A stretch of DNA of 64,000 nt. Source: Siderastrea radians (Eukaryota > Cnidaria > Anthozoa > Scleractinia > Rhizangiidae). Position numbers and translations under genes: made by a program. How positions within the stretch are numbered: the first letter of the stretch is position 1; every line of letters starts with the position of its first letter. The DNA lies in the NCBI GenBank assembly GCA_964017195.1, contig OZ024900.1, positions 27,025,929 through 27,089,928 of the forward strand, read 5' to 3'. The notes under the pieces were generated by a model. That model did no database searches and had not been told where the DNA came from. It saw nothing but the letters and a program-made list of their open reading frames with translations. Below, in pieces: positions 47,201 to 58,384 of this stretch.

Positions 47201-50200
47201 TAGTTAATCGTAATAATTGAATGTTGTGAGAAAAGTGCTCTTGGGTAATTGTTTCCAGACGTTTCGGGTATGACCCCTTCATCAGTGGATTAATTTTTTG
47301 GTTGCACAAAAAACGTTTTTTGTGCAACCAAAAAAATAATCCACTGATGAAGGGGTCATACCCGAAACGTCTGGAAACAATTACCCAAGAGCTCTCTTCT
47401 CACAAATTATTACAATAAACTTTACTCCACATTGTCTCCCTTCACCCAGGTGTATAAATGGGTACCAGCAACTGTGCCGTTAGAGACTCCTAACAAAAAT
47501 AGCTGGGGGGTAACCCTGCGATAGATCAGCCTCCCATCCAGGGAGGGGAGTAACAATGTTTCTAGTTGCTTTATACTACGGAAATCGGAATTAACCGCCG
47601 TCCTTGACGAGCCACCTGGCTCGTTCGATCCAGAAGAAATCAGCGAAAGTTGTGCCGTGTAAACTGGGCTGAGTGGCTCCGGATACTGATATTCCTCAGA
47701 CAGACATGCAGAGTTGTTCGTGAATGTGTCGATTTACGATGCCATTTTAACTTTCTTGTCATTTTAGGCTTCTTGACATCTTAGCTGGACGTAAGGATCG
47801 CAAGCACTTGTCAGGTCATGTCCTTGTCGATGGACTCAAGCAACCGGAAAATTTCAAATGTGTTACGGGATATGTTGTACAGGTTTGTGAGAGCGAAAAA
47901 CAGCTCAGAGATTTTTTTTCTTTAGCGGCATTGACGCAGCATTACTTCCTTTCCTTTTTAGGAAGATGTTGTGATGGGAACTCTCACTGTGCGAGAGAAC
48001 TTGCAGTTCTCTGCGTCCTTAAGACTTCCTGGCAAACTGAGTAAACGTGAACGTAAAGAGAGAGTAGAAGCCGCCCTGAGTGACTTGGGGCTGTATCATG
48101 TAGCTGAGTCTAAGGTTTGTACACATTTGCTGCGGCTACAATGAGCCGTGCAGTTTTACTGTGTTGACAGGGCGTTCAAGGCAAAAGCAGAGGTAAAAGT
48201 TTGGGTTGCACAGGTAGTACCACAGGACTCCCCCCAGGAAGTAACTGAGAGTACTGCTATTCCCCCCTCGTATGGAATGCTAGTCCGACCTTCGAAGTCC
48301 CACGCGCCAACCACTACACCAGTGCACCCCACAAAAGGACTTTTACCACGGTAAAAATAAAATTGTGTAACCGCTCTTTTGGGAGGAGAATGTCCTTGGA
48401 TACATCCAAAAGGTCGAAAGAAGCGCCCAAGCTGTTCCAAGGTAAAATAACCAGTCATAAGGAAATGTAGCGATAGCGATAACACACTTCTGATCCGCGA
48501 ATGAAGTTAACCTCCCACGAAAAAGAATCGTGCCAGTAACCTTTTCTATCCGGCTTGGCATTATTTTTTTTGCGTCCCTGTAAGCATATTCTCATGGATT
48601 CTACTTCCTAAATATCAGTGACCAATTGCTTTTAACAAAATGAAGACTTTGGAGGACTGCAGTGGAACATGAAGATCAGATTCGCATTTTTGCAACATTT
48701 CGCTTTCCACTAGTAGCTACTAACACATACTGCGACTTCAGTGTAGCTAGTTCAAAGTTCAAAATGAACTCAATAACAACTTTCGGAAAATGGTTGTCTT
48801 CACTAACTTTATTTTCATAAAAACTTCCCTCATAGTTATGCCAGAATCACTCATTCATGTCCCGTCGGTGTCCGTATTAAAGAGGTTCAACTGATTTTGA
48901 TCCTTGTGCTTGTGTTGCACCTGTTTTTCAGTTTTCAGTTTTCAGTTTGTCCTTGTGTTTGTGCTTGGGTCGAGGGGTGCTTACTATTTGCAGGAAAAAC
49001 TCGTTTGGGATAACTGTAAACTCATGGTATGTTTTTCCAAAATCAGCAGTCCAACTAAAAGAGATGACGCTCATCATTTACAATTCCACACGACTTTCGT
49101 TGATAAGAGACTGGAAACGGGAGAAGTGGTAAAAGGTGTGGAAATCTTTCACGTTCCGTTACGACCTGGAAAAGAGGGGTGCCTCTGGAGGTACCCCTGA
49201 ATTTTTATCCAATCCACCAAACCATCTGATTTTCCACCAAAATTTTCGGGATTTTTCGATAAATGATAAACACCCCAGGCTGCTTCAATTCAGTTACTGG
49301 TAGCATTTCAATTTAGGCGGTTCTGTTATAGGTTGGAAACGAGTTCATCCGGGGTATTTCAGGAGGAGAACGTAAGCGCACTAACATTGGTATGGAGCTG
49401 ATAATGTCGCCGCCTGTTTTGTTTCTTGATGAACCAACCACAGGACTGGATGCATCTACAGCTGTGTCTGTTATTCAGCTTCTTCAAGGGTACGTTAACC
49501 GTTGCTGCGCCTCTTATATTTAACGGTGAGGTATCACCTCCATCAAAAGATTGATCCAGAAGTAACAGCGCATTTTCAGGCCTTTGTAAATTCACATCTT
49601 GTAGACAGTTTGTTGTGCACTAGAAAGACTAAAATTTATATCAGCTACCTCCCTAATAGTGACACCTCGCACCGAAATTGTTTGGACCGTCCGCTTTCGG
49701 AGAGACAAACCCCACCTCTATATTAAATACAACTGAGACTTCTACCGAGACTTAATAGGTTCGGTATTAACATACCTCGCACTGAAAGCAACAACAACAA
49801 CAACAACAGCAACAAATGCTTTATCTATCCAGGTAAAAATATCAGTATTTACAATATGGAATAACTCTATTATCCGGTTTATAAATTTGCCGTGTGGGAG
49901 TCTGATACAGAAAACCATTCGTTAATAACTCTTAAGGATGCCCAAGGAATTAACCGTTCTCTGTTCTTTGGAGAGATTATTCCAGAGAATAGCACCAAAA
50001 GCAATGCAAGATTTAGCGGACCATGTGAAGGTCCGTGAAGGTGATTATAGAACCTAGAATGTAATAATGTATTATAAAAATAAACTTTTCAAATTGCTAG
50101 ACTCAAAATGCCAGACTCATTCTCTTAGTGGCCATTGTGCTTCAGATATGGTCTGGCTAATACAACAGGTACTCTGGACCTTACCTGTGTGTAAATTGAA

Positions 50201-53200
50201 CACGTGACGTTTTTACCTCTCGTAGGCTTGGTCGTCGGGGAAAGACAGTGATTATGTCCATTCACCAGCCTCGCTATTCCATCTTTAAAATGTTTGACAC
50301 CATTTCACTGCTGTCTGTTGGCGAGTTTGTGTATCAGGGCCCCGCAAATGAAGCAATCAAGTACTTTGAGGAAATAGGTAATGTATCACCTCCATTAAAA
50401 GATCGATCCAGAAGTAACAGCGCTTTTCCAGCCGTTTGTAAATTCACATCTTTTTCATCGCGTTGCAAACACCATGAACTACGCAGCTTTACCAATTTTG
50501 GAGAATATGGTGCATACGCAAGAAACTTCCAAAATGAATGAGGAGGTGCGACCTATACTCCTCCATTATTATTTTATCTAATCTTGTCTTTTCATTTCTC
50601 TGTACCTAGTCCGTTGGAACAAAGCAAGTTACTCACTGAGTTCGATCAGTGTTACTGTTAGTTAGGAAAGGAAGTTATTTTATGACATAGCTACCAAATC
50701 CGCGCAATCAAATTCACCTTACGTAAGCGTGCTCCGTGATCCTGTTGACTGCACGCTGATGGCGTGAGCAAACTTACTTTTGTTTTTTCTGTCTGTCTTC
50801 TTCGCGAGCAACTCACTTTACAGCAGAGTTAAACTAGGGAGAAATTACAACAGCGAAATTGCTGCTGAGTGTTTGATTTCTTAACACGAGCAAGGAACTT
50901 CGTTGAAAAAGAAACTGTGATTTCTTTCACCGTCGCATGACTCTCATGATCAACAAATGTTCACTAAAGGTAGGTTTTATACGGAAAACTTGACACCAAA
51001 ATATCAACACATGACACAAAATAAAACACAGTACAATTGATGAGAACCGTTTAATAACAAGTGTCACACGTTTCAAACGTGTCGGTGATTCACTACCAAA
51101 ATCAAAATCAAAAAAGCACCGACAACCATGCAGAAAGGACGACATTTTTCTCGGCTATACAAACCATGTAAGAGACAAACTAACACCGTTTTACCTGCAG
51201 ACGATGTAGCTCTGTGTTCAAGCAGATCCCGGCAAATGTTCAAATAAAATAGAATGTAATGCAAAATAAGTTGAATGATCGCTTTCCAAGTCGTTTGATG
51301 TATTGTTGTTTTACCACATTCTTTCCGAGAACCACTACGTTTTGTGCTCGTTTCAATTCTCGCAGCTACAATGCTGAAATTATACAGCTTCAATCCGCTT
51401 TGGACGATGAATACAACAGTTTTTCAGGAAACGTCAAACCTATACCACATTTTAGAGCCACTAATTGGAAGACTTCAGTTTCAAAAATTATTCACGGACG
51501 TTCACTTCGGAGAAGTTTCATTGCTTCTTCATTGCGTTCGGATGTTAACAAACAACATGAACTGCCACTATTAGTGTGGTCAAAAATTTATACTCGTCTG
51601 GCATTTCACCGGCATTTTACTGGGATTATCCGAAAGAAAGGATTTTGGGAGCTTCGAAGCACTTTCTTATCGAAGAAATGTCGCGTAGGCTTTTATAGCA
51701 GCCGAGAAAAAAATTCGAGCGCTTTGAGGAACACTCATTACTTACCAGATAAAATAGCTTTAAACTCAAAACTGCTTCGCTTATAGTTACCTAAGTAACC
51801 CTTATATTTCGTTCTCTAACTTGAGACCATCGAGATTGAAAACAAACAAACAAGTTTTGCGGCTGCAAATTGTTTGAAATTTGAGCGCTTTTAGAAACTA
51901 CATCCATAACTCGATGTACGCACGCTTAAGCATGAACCAATTGTTAATTAGTCAGACGGTCAATCAGTAAATCAGTCAGTCGGTCGGTCGGTCGGTCGGT
52001 CAGTCAGTCAGTCAGTCAGTCAGTCGGTCAGTCAGTCAGTCAGTCAGTCAGTCAGTCAGTCAGTCTGAAAGTGCAGCAAATTACCAGTTACACTCCATTC
52101 CTGTCATGTTTCTCTCTTACAAATATGTCAAGGCCACCCTGTTGTTTATCTGTTTATGTTTGTAGGGTTCGTGTGTGAGGCGCACAATAATCCAGCGGAT
52201 TTCTTCATGGATGTTATATTTGACTATGAAGCCGCTCACCGGCTTGGACTGAGCGACAGTTCAGGTACAGTGACCCCTTCCTCCCCTCCCATTGTTAGAA
52301 CTGAGTGACAGTTCAGGTACAATGGCCTCTCCCTCTCCTCCCACTCTTAGACTTGAGTGAGGTACAATACCCCAATCTTTTCTTCTCACATCTTTGCTCT
52401 CATTCCTTTGAAAAGCGTTATCCCAAATGACGACTTTGAAGAGATACTCTGAAGTACTTACAAGAGCGAGATTTATGGAATCTTCTTATGGCTAAAGGCC
52501 TAAAATTAAGCTTAGAAATTCTGCCATTGTTTGAATACAGAATTTATAAACAGTACTTAAGAAACTCCACAGGTTTTTGTCTGTCGGGATATAAATTACT
52601 GTAAAGATGCGTTAAAGGTGATACACTCTGGAAAATGATCGACTGGTTCAAGTAAGTGCCGTTCCGTTTTCTTGATAGGTACTGTAAAGTTCGGAGCAAA
52701 CCAACAACGAATCTAATCAGATCGTTATTTTGCAGAAACCACCGTGCTGTCGATGGAAGAAGGGCATTCCTCACTCAAACCACATTTGCCTGAACTGTTC
52801 AGAAATTCACAGTACGCCAGGAATATTCAGCGGGCAACTCAACCAATTCTGGAGGAATTCTCCACAAGCCTTAGTTCAGTGGGATTTGCAAAAGAGAAGG
52901 AAATAACATATGCTACGTCCTTCTGCAGCCAGGTAGCAAACAATTTCCAATTACTGTTTTAAATTTTATATATATATATGTTTTTGTTGCTATAGAGTTA
53001 CTCCGTTTATTTATTGGCATATTACTCCATTTATTTTTTATTTGTTGACATACATATATTCTATTTGTTTGTGATATTTGAGGTTAAGGATATTGCAATA
53101 CAAATTCTGTCGTGTTACTCTTCTTTGTTTTGTTTTTTAGCTAGTCACCGTGTCTGGACGAGCGGTAAAAAACATCCTTAGAAACCCACAGACGTCTATT

Positions 53201-53206
53201 CTACAG
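43961..53206 (+). CDS. ABCG2-like half ABC transporter, N-terminal 416 residues (3' part not in window)
   Basis: ATP-driven membrane exporter of the White/ABCG family, closest by eye to ABCG2. Coding exons: 43970-44217, 46951-47010, 47768-47882, 47962-48114, 49332-49489, 50226-50377, 52166-52264, 52736-52932, 53141-53206. All introns are GT-AG and phases match, giving 1248 bases in frame. Domain marks: N-terminal region to about residue 80; Walker [10 protein letters not shown] (95-103); Q-loop VVQ/ED (141-142); signature ISGGERKR (201-208); Walker [13 protein letters not shown] (221-232); H-loop [10 protein letters not shown] with H258; [11 protein letters not shown]; and [20 protein letters not shown] leading to the first membrane helix. 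The six-helix membrane domain (about 240 residues in human ABCG2) is not found between 53207 and 64000. It either lies beyond a long transposon-filled intron or is lost. Confidence 0.9.
44254..44510. mobile_element. MITE with 23-bp perfect inverted ends (ABCG intron)
   Basis: ACAGGTAGCCCAAGCTCACC at the left and the complement at the right. The flanks TACTCCGGA and TACTCCAGA could be a 9-base target duplication with one mismatch, hAT-like. It begins only 36 bases after the donor of the first coding exon. Confidence 0.75.
45432..46479. mobile_element. C-tract TIR element C (1048 bp), TAA target duplication
   Basis: Inverted ends TGCATGCGTCAATTCCAGC and the complement of TGCATGAGTCAATTCCAGT are followed inward by [12 protein letters not shown] tracts and subrepeats GGGGCATTTGC (45478, 46324, 46357) and GGGGTATTAGC. 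TAA flanks both sides (45429-45431, 46480-46482). TCAATTCCAAGC / TCAATTCCAGC at equivalent places shows kinship with element A. Only anonymous ORFs inside. Confidence 0.88.
46951..47010 (+). CDS. ABCG2-like exon 2 (Walker A, 60 bases)
   Basis: Bounded by TTTTCAG and GTAAGT. Encodes [20 protein letters not shown], including the P-loop. It is too short to appear as an ORF. Confidence 0.92.
47253..47290 (-). ncRNA. Hammerhead-ribozyme-like motif, minus-strand arm
   Basis: Exact mirror of the plus-strand motif in the other palindrome arm, with the core CTGATGA...CCCGAAACGTC on the minus strand. A transcript across both arms would form one long hairpin that competes with ribozyme folding. Confidence 0.48.
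47339..47376 (+). ncRNA. Hammerhead-ribozyme-like motif, plus-strand arm
   Basis: TCCA, CTGATGA, A, GGG..CCC stem with loop GTCATA, GAAAC, GTC, TGGA. TCCA and TGGA form helix I; helix III is reduced to AC/GT. All core residues of a type I hammerhead are present. Cleavage would be after the C of GTC. Confidence 0.5.
47768..47882 (+). CDS. ABCG2-like exon 3
   Basis: Bounded by ATTTTAG and GTTTGT. Encodes [20 protein letters not shown] and on to [11 protein letters not shown], ending at the Q-loop glutamine in phase 0. Confidence 0.92.
47962..48114 (+). CDS. ABCG2-like exon 4
   Basis: 51 codons from [20 protein letters not shown] to LYHVAESK, between CTTTTTAG and GTTTGT: the helical subdomain of the ATPase. 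The overlapping ORF at 47808-48044 is a read-through of the previous exon. Confidence 0.92.
49332..49489 (+). CDS. ABCG2-like exon 5 (signature motif and Walker B)
   Basis: From [20 protein letters not shown] to AVSVIQLLQ, with Walker B VLFLDEP and D-loop TGLD. It follows CTGTTATAG and ends before GTACGT. Confidence 0.93.
49788..49814. repeat. (CAA)n microsatellite
   Basis: About nine CAA units with one CAG interruption, inside an ABCG-like intron. Confidence 0.9.
50226..50377 (+). CDS. ABCG2-like exon 6 (H-loop)
   Basis: [20 protein letters not shown] through [18 protein letters not shown], between CTCGTAG and GTAATG. H258 is the switch histidine. Confidence 0.93.
51970..52064. repeat. (GTCA/GTCG)n tetranucleotide microsatellite
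   Basis: About 24 units, mixing GTCA and GTCG blocks, roughly 100 bases before exon 7 of the ABCG2-like gene. Confidence 0.95.
52166..52264 (+). CDS. ABCG2-like exon 7
   Basis: Follows GTTTGTAG and encodes [20 protein letters not shown] then [12 protein letters not shown], the conserved YxxxxNPADF region at the end of the ATPase domain. Donor GTACAG. A diverged copy of the exon end and donor (GAGTGACAGTTCAGGTAC) follows at 52303. Confidence 0.9.
52736..52932 (+). CDS. ABCG2-like exon 8
   Basis: Linker between the ATPase and membrane domains: [20 protein letters not shown] to [13 protein letters not shown], between TTTTGCAG and GTAGCA. ABCG2 proteins have a matching YTTSFCHQ here. Confidence 0.87.
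53141..53206 (+). CDS. ABCG2-like exon 9 (last visible)
   Basis: 22 codons, [20 protein letters not shown], then LQ, between TTTTTTAG and GTAAAT. It corresponds to the connecting helix just before the first membrane helix of ABCG2 (...FKNLLGNPQASIAQ). Confidence 0.88.
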
Positions 53207-53470
53207 GTAAATGTCGCTAGCCTTTCTTAATTTATCCTAGACAAAACTGGCGGTATTTCTTAGAGTTTTTAACGTCTTACATTAGCCATGCGATCGACAG
53301 CATTTCAGTAGTGGTCAATAATCGTACAATTTTTGGTGTCCCGTAGTTTTCGGGCGTAAATCTTAGTACCTCAAACTATTAATTCAATAGCGTAACCGAG
53401 GCGCATCATTCACTACTGTGAAGGGGTTATGGCCTTAATTTGATCCAGGTTCCACTTTTTGCCAGTTTGA

Positions 53471-53745
53471 GGCGGCGTGGCCGAGTGGTTAGAGTGCTGG
53501 ACTTGTAATCCGGAGGTCACGGGTTCAAGTTTTCCTCTCTGACTACTTGGATTTGTTTCACGGTAGTCTCGTGTTCAAATTCTCTGCCACGCTTGTAAAT
53601 AGCCAACTGGCAAACCTCCCATCAGTTGGGGTTTTAAAATGTTTGTGTTTCATTTGTCATGTACTTTCAGAGGATTGTAGTGTCCCCAGTTAGCACCACC
53701 GTGCTAAATACTCAGACACTTAAATAAAGTTATTTATTTACCGCA
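53471..53745 (+). mobile_element. tRNA-derived SINE
   Basis: The 5' part is tRNA-like: A box GTGGCCGAGTGG, anticodon stem CTGGA/TCCGG with loop CTTGTAA, B box GGGTTCAAGTT. A body follows with CTTGTAAATAGCCAACTGG and a tail of TTATTTATTTA type. I associate this layout with SINEs common in coral genomes. It lies 265 bases after the last visible ABCG exon. Confidence 0.8.
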
Positions 53746-54058
53746 GTATAGTCGTTCTACAGGATATTCACGTGATCAAATTTCCAGGCTCTTGCTGAAG
53801 CCCAAGACGTTTTGGGTAAAGATCTGTTTCCTTGAATTCATGTAGCTGGTGCGTTTCATTAAAAGTGAAATACATATTTCTGGATGAAACAACACTAAAA
53901 AATACACGATTTGCGAGAAATACCAATCGTGATAATGTTTTGCTGGAACTTGACTAATTTAATATCAAATTAAAATTACTTTATTGTTTGAATGTTTTTC
54001 TTTGCAATGCAGCATTTGACAAGCTTCATGTTTGTCCTTTTGAGCAAGAGAGGATAAA
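53746..54058. other. No exon recognised
   Basis: Presumed intron of the ABCG2-like gene. A frame ALAEAQDVLGKDLFP (about 53788-53835) is not part of any known ABCG region. Confidence 0.4.
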
Positions 54059-54497
54059 GGGGTAAGAGAGCTACTCCTCCATATAGGCCCTATTCCCATC
54101 CTAATCCCTCTTAAGTTATTTTTAGCAGCAAATGGTGGGAAATTCAAATTTGAAATAACTCACTGAATTTTAAAGCAATTAACCTGAATTTTCGCAGCAA
54201 TATAGAACTCGTCATTCTGTAAAATTTCACGATTTTAATATTTCCAATTTTGAAATTTTTCGCCGGTAAAATAACGTCACAAAGTTGGCGCCAATTTTGC
54301 TTTTAGTATTATGGGCTATCTTATGTCGGTTCCTGAATGACCTTGTTACACAGATCTCAAAACTGAAAAAATTAATGAAATATGTTCATGCACTCAAAAG
54401 AGATAACGTTTTGAAATTTGAATTTTGTTACTAAAAATAACTTTAGAGGGATTAGGATGGGAATAGGGCCTATACGGGGGAGTAGCTCTCTTACCCC
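54059..54497. mobile_element. 439-bp MITE with about 90-bp inverted ends
   Basis: GGGGTAAGAGAGCTACTCC, then AGGCCCTATTCCCATCCTAA and TAAGTTATTTTTAGTARCAA at the left, mirrored at the right. It accounts for the similar short ORFs on both strands (53965-54147 minus, 54418 onwards plus). Confidence 0.85.
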
Positions 54498-56020
54498 AGT
54501 CCGGGCCATAGACAGTTTTGTCTATATGATTTCTAGCAATGTGATTGGTCTAGGCAAAACCAAAACAAACATATTTGGCCGAGAGGGACTGGGACTGTTT
54601 TTATTTTTCTTGCTGCCTCATGCCTGGCGGTCATATTCTAATATTATTTTGGCGAAGGGGAACAGTGTAAAATTAGCAATAAATTACACGAAACATATCA
54701 TTTATTTATTTTCACATCACAAATAACTTTCGACATCTGGTCTAATTTTCGATATCTACTGACATATGCATTTCATTTTCACACTCCGCTAGGGTTACGC
54801 GAACTCGATAAAGCACTTCGGTGCAAACTCCGTCTCTTGGGCCGTCGATTTAAGCCGCGGGACGTATGCTCCTCCGCGGGCTTGCTCATTTCTTCGGAAA
54901 TTTTGCTCCTGTTTGGTGTGAAAAGTTACGGTGGGTTCTCCACATACAATCCTAGGAAAGAGAGGACAATAAAACTTCATTAACACAATACATTTACGAG
55001 AAGCGTCCTTGATTCTAACGAACCCGCATTTCAACTGCTGCAGATTCATGTTAACAAATGGAGGTTTAGAAAATCGTTTATGAACTACAAACAGACCGTC
55101 ACAGGAGGGTCAAACAACAACCTCTGTCAGAATTGCTAAGCACAATTAACTGCTGGAGAGCTATCTGTTGGATGACGACAACGCCATAAGACAATGGAGG
55201 TGCAATGTTTTAATTAAACTTTCAATTTCAAAGACAACCATGTATATACATGATGTATACGTAAGAAGCCGTAGCTGGTGTGTGATGAAAGCCTGACTTT
55301 TTCAGGCTTTCTTTTCGCAACTGCATAAGTTGCGTTAATAACTGCGAGGATCTTCTTTACATTTATTTCTTCATTCCGCAGTTCAAATATATGAATTTCA
55401 TATATTCATAATTTCAAAACTGCAACAGTCTCAGAATAACTTGGATCCTTTAGACACTTACGACATCCGTGATAAAGTGACATGTCTTGCAGATAACCGC
55501 AGGCAAACATATCACCTATTTATTAATTAGCGAACTCGCGTACCCTTTGAGAACTGAAACATCACTCCTTTTAGCGGCTTTTAGGAATCTTGCAATCAAA
55601 CTGAGTCCAAAAACCTAATTTATTGTCCCAAAGCTAACACACCCAAAGATTTTAAAGGGCTCTAAGAGCTCCAAAACGTCCAAACAGTATCACAACTTGA
55701 GAGTTCTCTCTCTTTCTCTATTAATATTTACCGGTAAAATTTAGCTGTGTCGCAAATTAATTAGCTGTGTCCTTTGTATCTTGATCAAAGGGACAAAGCT
55801 GTTACGATTGAACTTGGGAAAACTCTATTTCCATGAGCTGAAAAGCAAAAACAAAGAACTTAGGAATAAAAAGTCGATAAGCCTGAGCAGCAGAAGTCAT
55901 AACTCTTCATTAACAGGCCATGGTGCCCGATCGCGATTTATAAAGGCCGTGCATATGAAATAAACCACGATGCATATGACTTCTGTTTCGATGGATCTGA
56001 AGCAAATGTACTAAAGATTA
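54498..56020. other. No gene recognised
   Basis: Contains a hydrophobic frame (54538-54600, reading VIGLGKTKTN..LFLFFLLP) that does not match an ABCG membrane segment, and short anonymous ORFs. Confidence 0.4.
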
Positions 56021-56339
56021 CAGTGTGTAGCCCAGTTTTCGTACACTTTAGTTTGTAATCGCTATATCTTTTCGTCTGCGAGACGAAAATTTCTGAAATT
56101 TCTTTAAAAGATAGCCCATTTACTTACCTTCAGTATATAAAACGATTGGCCGCTTGATCGACGTCTGTTCAAAATTATGCCATTTTCCCCAAAACTCCTA
56201 AGTTGCCCAGTCTTCGTACACCTGGCCCAGTTTTCGTACATCGACAAAACAACATTTCTCCACGAAAACGCTCCACGCAAACTGATGTGTCAGCCACCCT
56301 GCTCAGTAATTATCGTGTTTTCTCCTCGATTTGGGAATT

Positions 56340-57209
56340 AAAAGCGGAGCCAGCGCGCTAGCGCGTCAGCGGAGCTCCATTGCTAAGGAAATTTGGTAAT
56401 CTATCAAGCCAAAAAATTTTGGTAGTGACGTAGTAGTCACGTGACCGTCCGTCCGTACATCCGTACGTGCGTCCGTCCGCACCACAGGGCTACCAATACA
56501 CTTCCTACACTGGATAGAACCCTGTGCTGAATCCCGTGTGTTTTCGGCGCGAAATCGCATGTTGACCCGCGTTGTAGCAAAACAAGCAAAGACAACAAGA
56601 GTCAAAAACAAATTTGTTAGTGGAAAAAAAAAGTTCAAAAGAACACTCAGTTGTCTTTTTGGTGGAAGGGGAAAAGTTCAATCTAGGCGAAAGAAATTCG
56701 GCGATAAAGTTCAGGCAAAAAGTTCAAATTTGCCTCGTCGGTTCTGTTCAAACTCGGTCGGCACACCGCTTGAGTTCGCAGCTTTTCGCAGCGGTTTCGA
56801 CGCCAAATATAGCAGAGCTAGTGCTTTTTGGTTTTTTCTGTCCACAACCATGGTTTTTACGGCGTTTCGAACACATTTTGCCAGGAAAAACACCAGCATT
56901 TTCGTGCTGATAGGCAGCTTGTCACGAAGAAAGGAATAAGTATTAAAATTAACTACGTAAATAATGTCAAACGCCCATGGCCAAGTGGACTAGTTACCGG
57001 CATCTCACGCCCACGAGCTGGGTTCGACACTCAGCGGGAGCAAGAATTATTTTTCTTTTTTTTTTTCTTTGTTTCTTTTTTTTTAATAAAACGACTTGGA
57101 TGAGAGTATTTTCACAAATTAATAACTGCCAGCAAAAACAAAACAAAAAAATCAAAACAAAAAGCAAAAGCAAAAAACAGACAAAACAAAAAGGGGGGCT
57201 CCGCTTTTA
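56340..57209. mobile_element. Nested element with AAAGCGGAGCC ends and tRNA-like segment
   Basis: TAAAAGCGGAGCC at 56340 and its complement at 57197-57209 define the ends. A 15-base palindromic GCGCGCTAGCGCG tract and GTCCGTCCGTACATCCGTAC tetranucleotide-like runs follow the left end. ORFs on both strands (133 codons plus, 56538-56939) have no recognisable domain. Confidence 0.6.
56972..57042 (+). tRNA. tRNA-like segment (pseudogene or SINE head)
   Basis: A-box-like GGCCAAGTGGACTAGTTACC and a perfect T-arm, CTGGG/CTCAG around TTCGACA. The acceptor stem does not pair well, and a T-tract follows (57050-57083). Probably a tRNA-derived relic inside the nested element. Confidence 0.4.
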
Positions 57210-58384
57210 GGCTTGGCTAAATCTATATATTATCGGCGTAGCGACCAATGTTTGATGTACAAACCAAATGGTTATTCGGGGTCTGGATGTTTAATCGATC
57301 CTGCAGTGTTGATTTTTTTGCCCCTCACTTTTGGGCGGCTTTTCTTACGCTCAATCCACTGTCTCGTACGTCATTTACTGCCTTGGTAAAGGTAGTTGAC
57401 AGGTTACTATTCTGCGTATTACAACTGTTAAGAAAAGGCCTGTATAAGATTCGACGTTTTCCTTCCGTTTCCGCTTACGCCTTTAGAATAGCAAACGCTT
57501 TACTTCCGTTTCCGTTTACGCTTGCTTTTCTTACCTACTTTTGTAAATATTTATTAGAATCGCAACGGAGTGAAAAAAATCGGTAAAACCGGTAAACTAA
57601 CGATATTTCAAGGTGGATGTCAACATTCTATGCATAGACATCTACCTAGTTAATTATTTGACGATTTAGATTGTTTGCATGGGATTAAGTTTATTAAATA
57701 TTCGTGTCTTTGCCTTTAATACCTGGACGTAGAGCGCAGTTGTTATACCACAACAAATGCATGTAATGTATCGTACTTTGCAAGGATTGTTGTGTAATCT
57801 TTGCTGCACTTGCGACTTATTAGTTTTCGAACAGTAAAGCTTAAAATTCAGTTCTTTAACTTATTTAAAAATAGGTTTTGAGAAAGGCGCAGCTAAGTGT
57901 ACGAAAACTGGCACAGTAGGTCGAAATGTATGCGAAGATTCTCACCGCTAGAATTCAGGAGCAGTTAAATTTAAGTTGGCGTTGAAAGTTTTTCCATTTA
58001 CTTTCATCTTTTATCTATCATCTGTCCAAAAATCATGAAGTTCAATGCAAAATTACCAACAAAACGGGCTATTTGTTCATCTAAAATACCTTTACTGTGC
58101 AGTGAAAAGTGCAAATATTAGCCACTAAACTTTTACTCACCTCGAAAGAAATTGTCAGCACTGACCTGCTTCTTCGTCAAAAAGCCCGGCAACACCGGCA
58201 ATTTATAGCTAAAATGTTCCTTTTACTTTTGGAATTCTTCGGTTGACGAAGATTTAAATGACCGACGAAAGTAATCAAATAAAGTTCTTTTTGTACGAAA
58301 ACTGGGCCCGTACGAAAACTGGGCAACATACTGTACCGCTATATTTTCCTTTTGAACGCAATTATATAATTGTAAAAATGTCGG

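Larger units (their letters stand above)
47224..47406. mobile_element. 183-bp palindrome carrying two opposed hammerhead-like motifs
   Basis: Arms of about 91 bases from TTGTGAGAAAAGTGCTCTTG to GGTTGCACAAAAAACG, mirrored with few mismatches. Each arm contains the core at 47253-47290 (minus) and 47339-47376 (plus). It lies in the intron after the Walker A exon. It may be two head-to-head retroelement ends fused into a foldback unit. Confidence 0.85.
56021..58333. mobile_element. 2.3-kb TIR element with repeated GCCCAGTTTTCGTACA
   Basis: The ends CAGTGTGTAGCCCAGTTTTC and the complement of CAGTATGTTGCCCAGTTTTC are flanked by TA. The motif GCCCAGTTTTCGTACA or a variant recurs at 56030, 56207 and 56224 (forward) and at 57898, 58292 and 58310 (complement). 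TA duplication and CAGT ends suggest Tc1/mariner-like movement. No transposase is seen. The 56340-57209 element is nested inside. Confidence 0.72.

Noticed and set aside
54538..54600. Hydrophobic frame as the first ABCG membrane helix
   Set aside because: The residue pattern does not match ABCG2, no acceptor in the required phase precedes it, and the flanking sequence belongs to a MITE.
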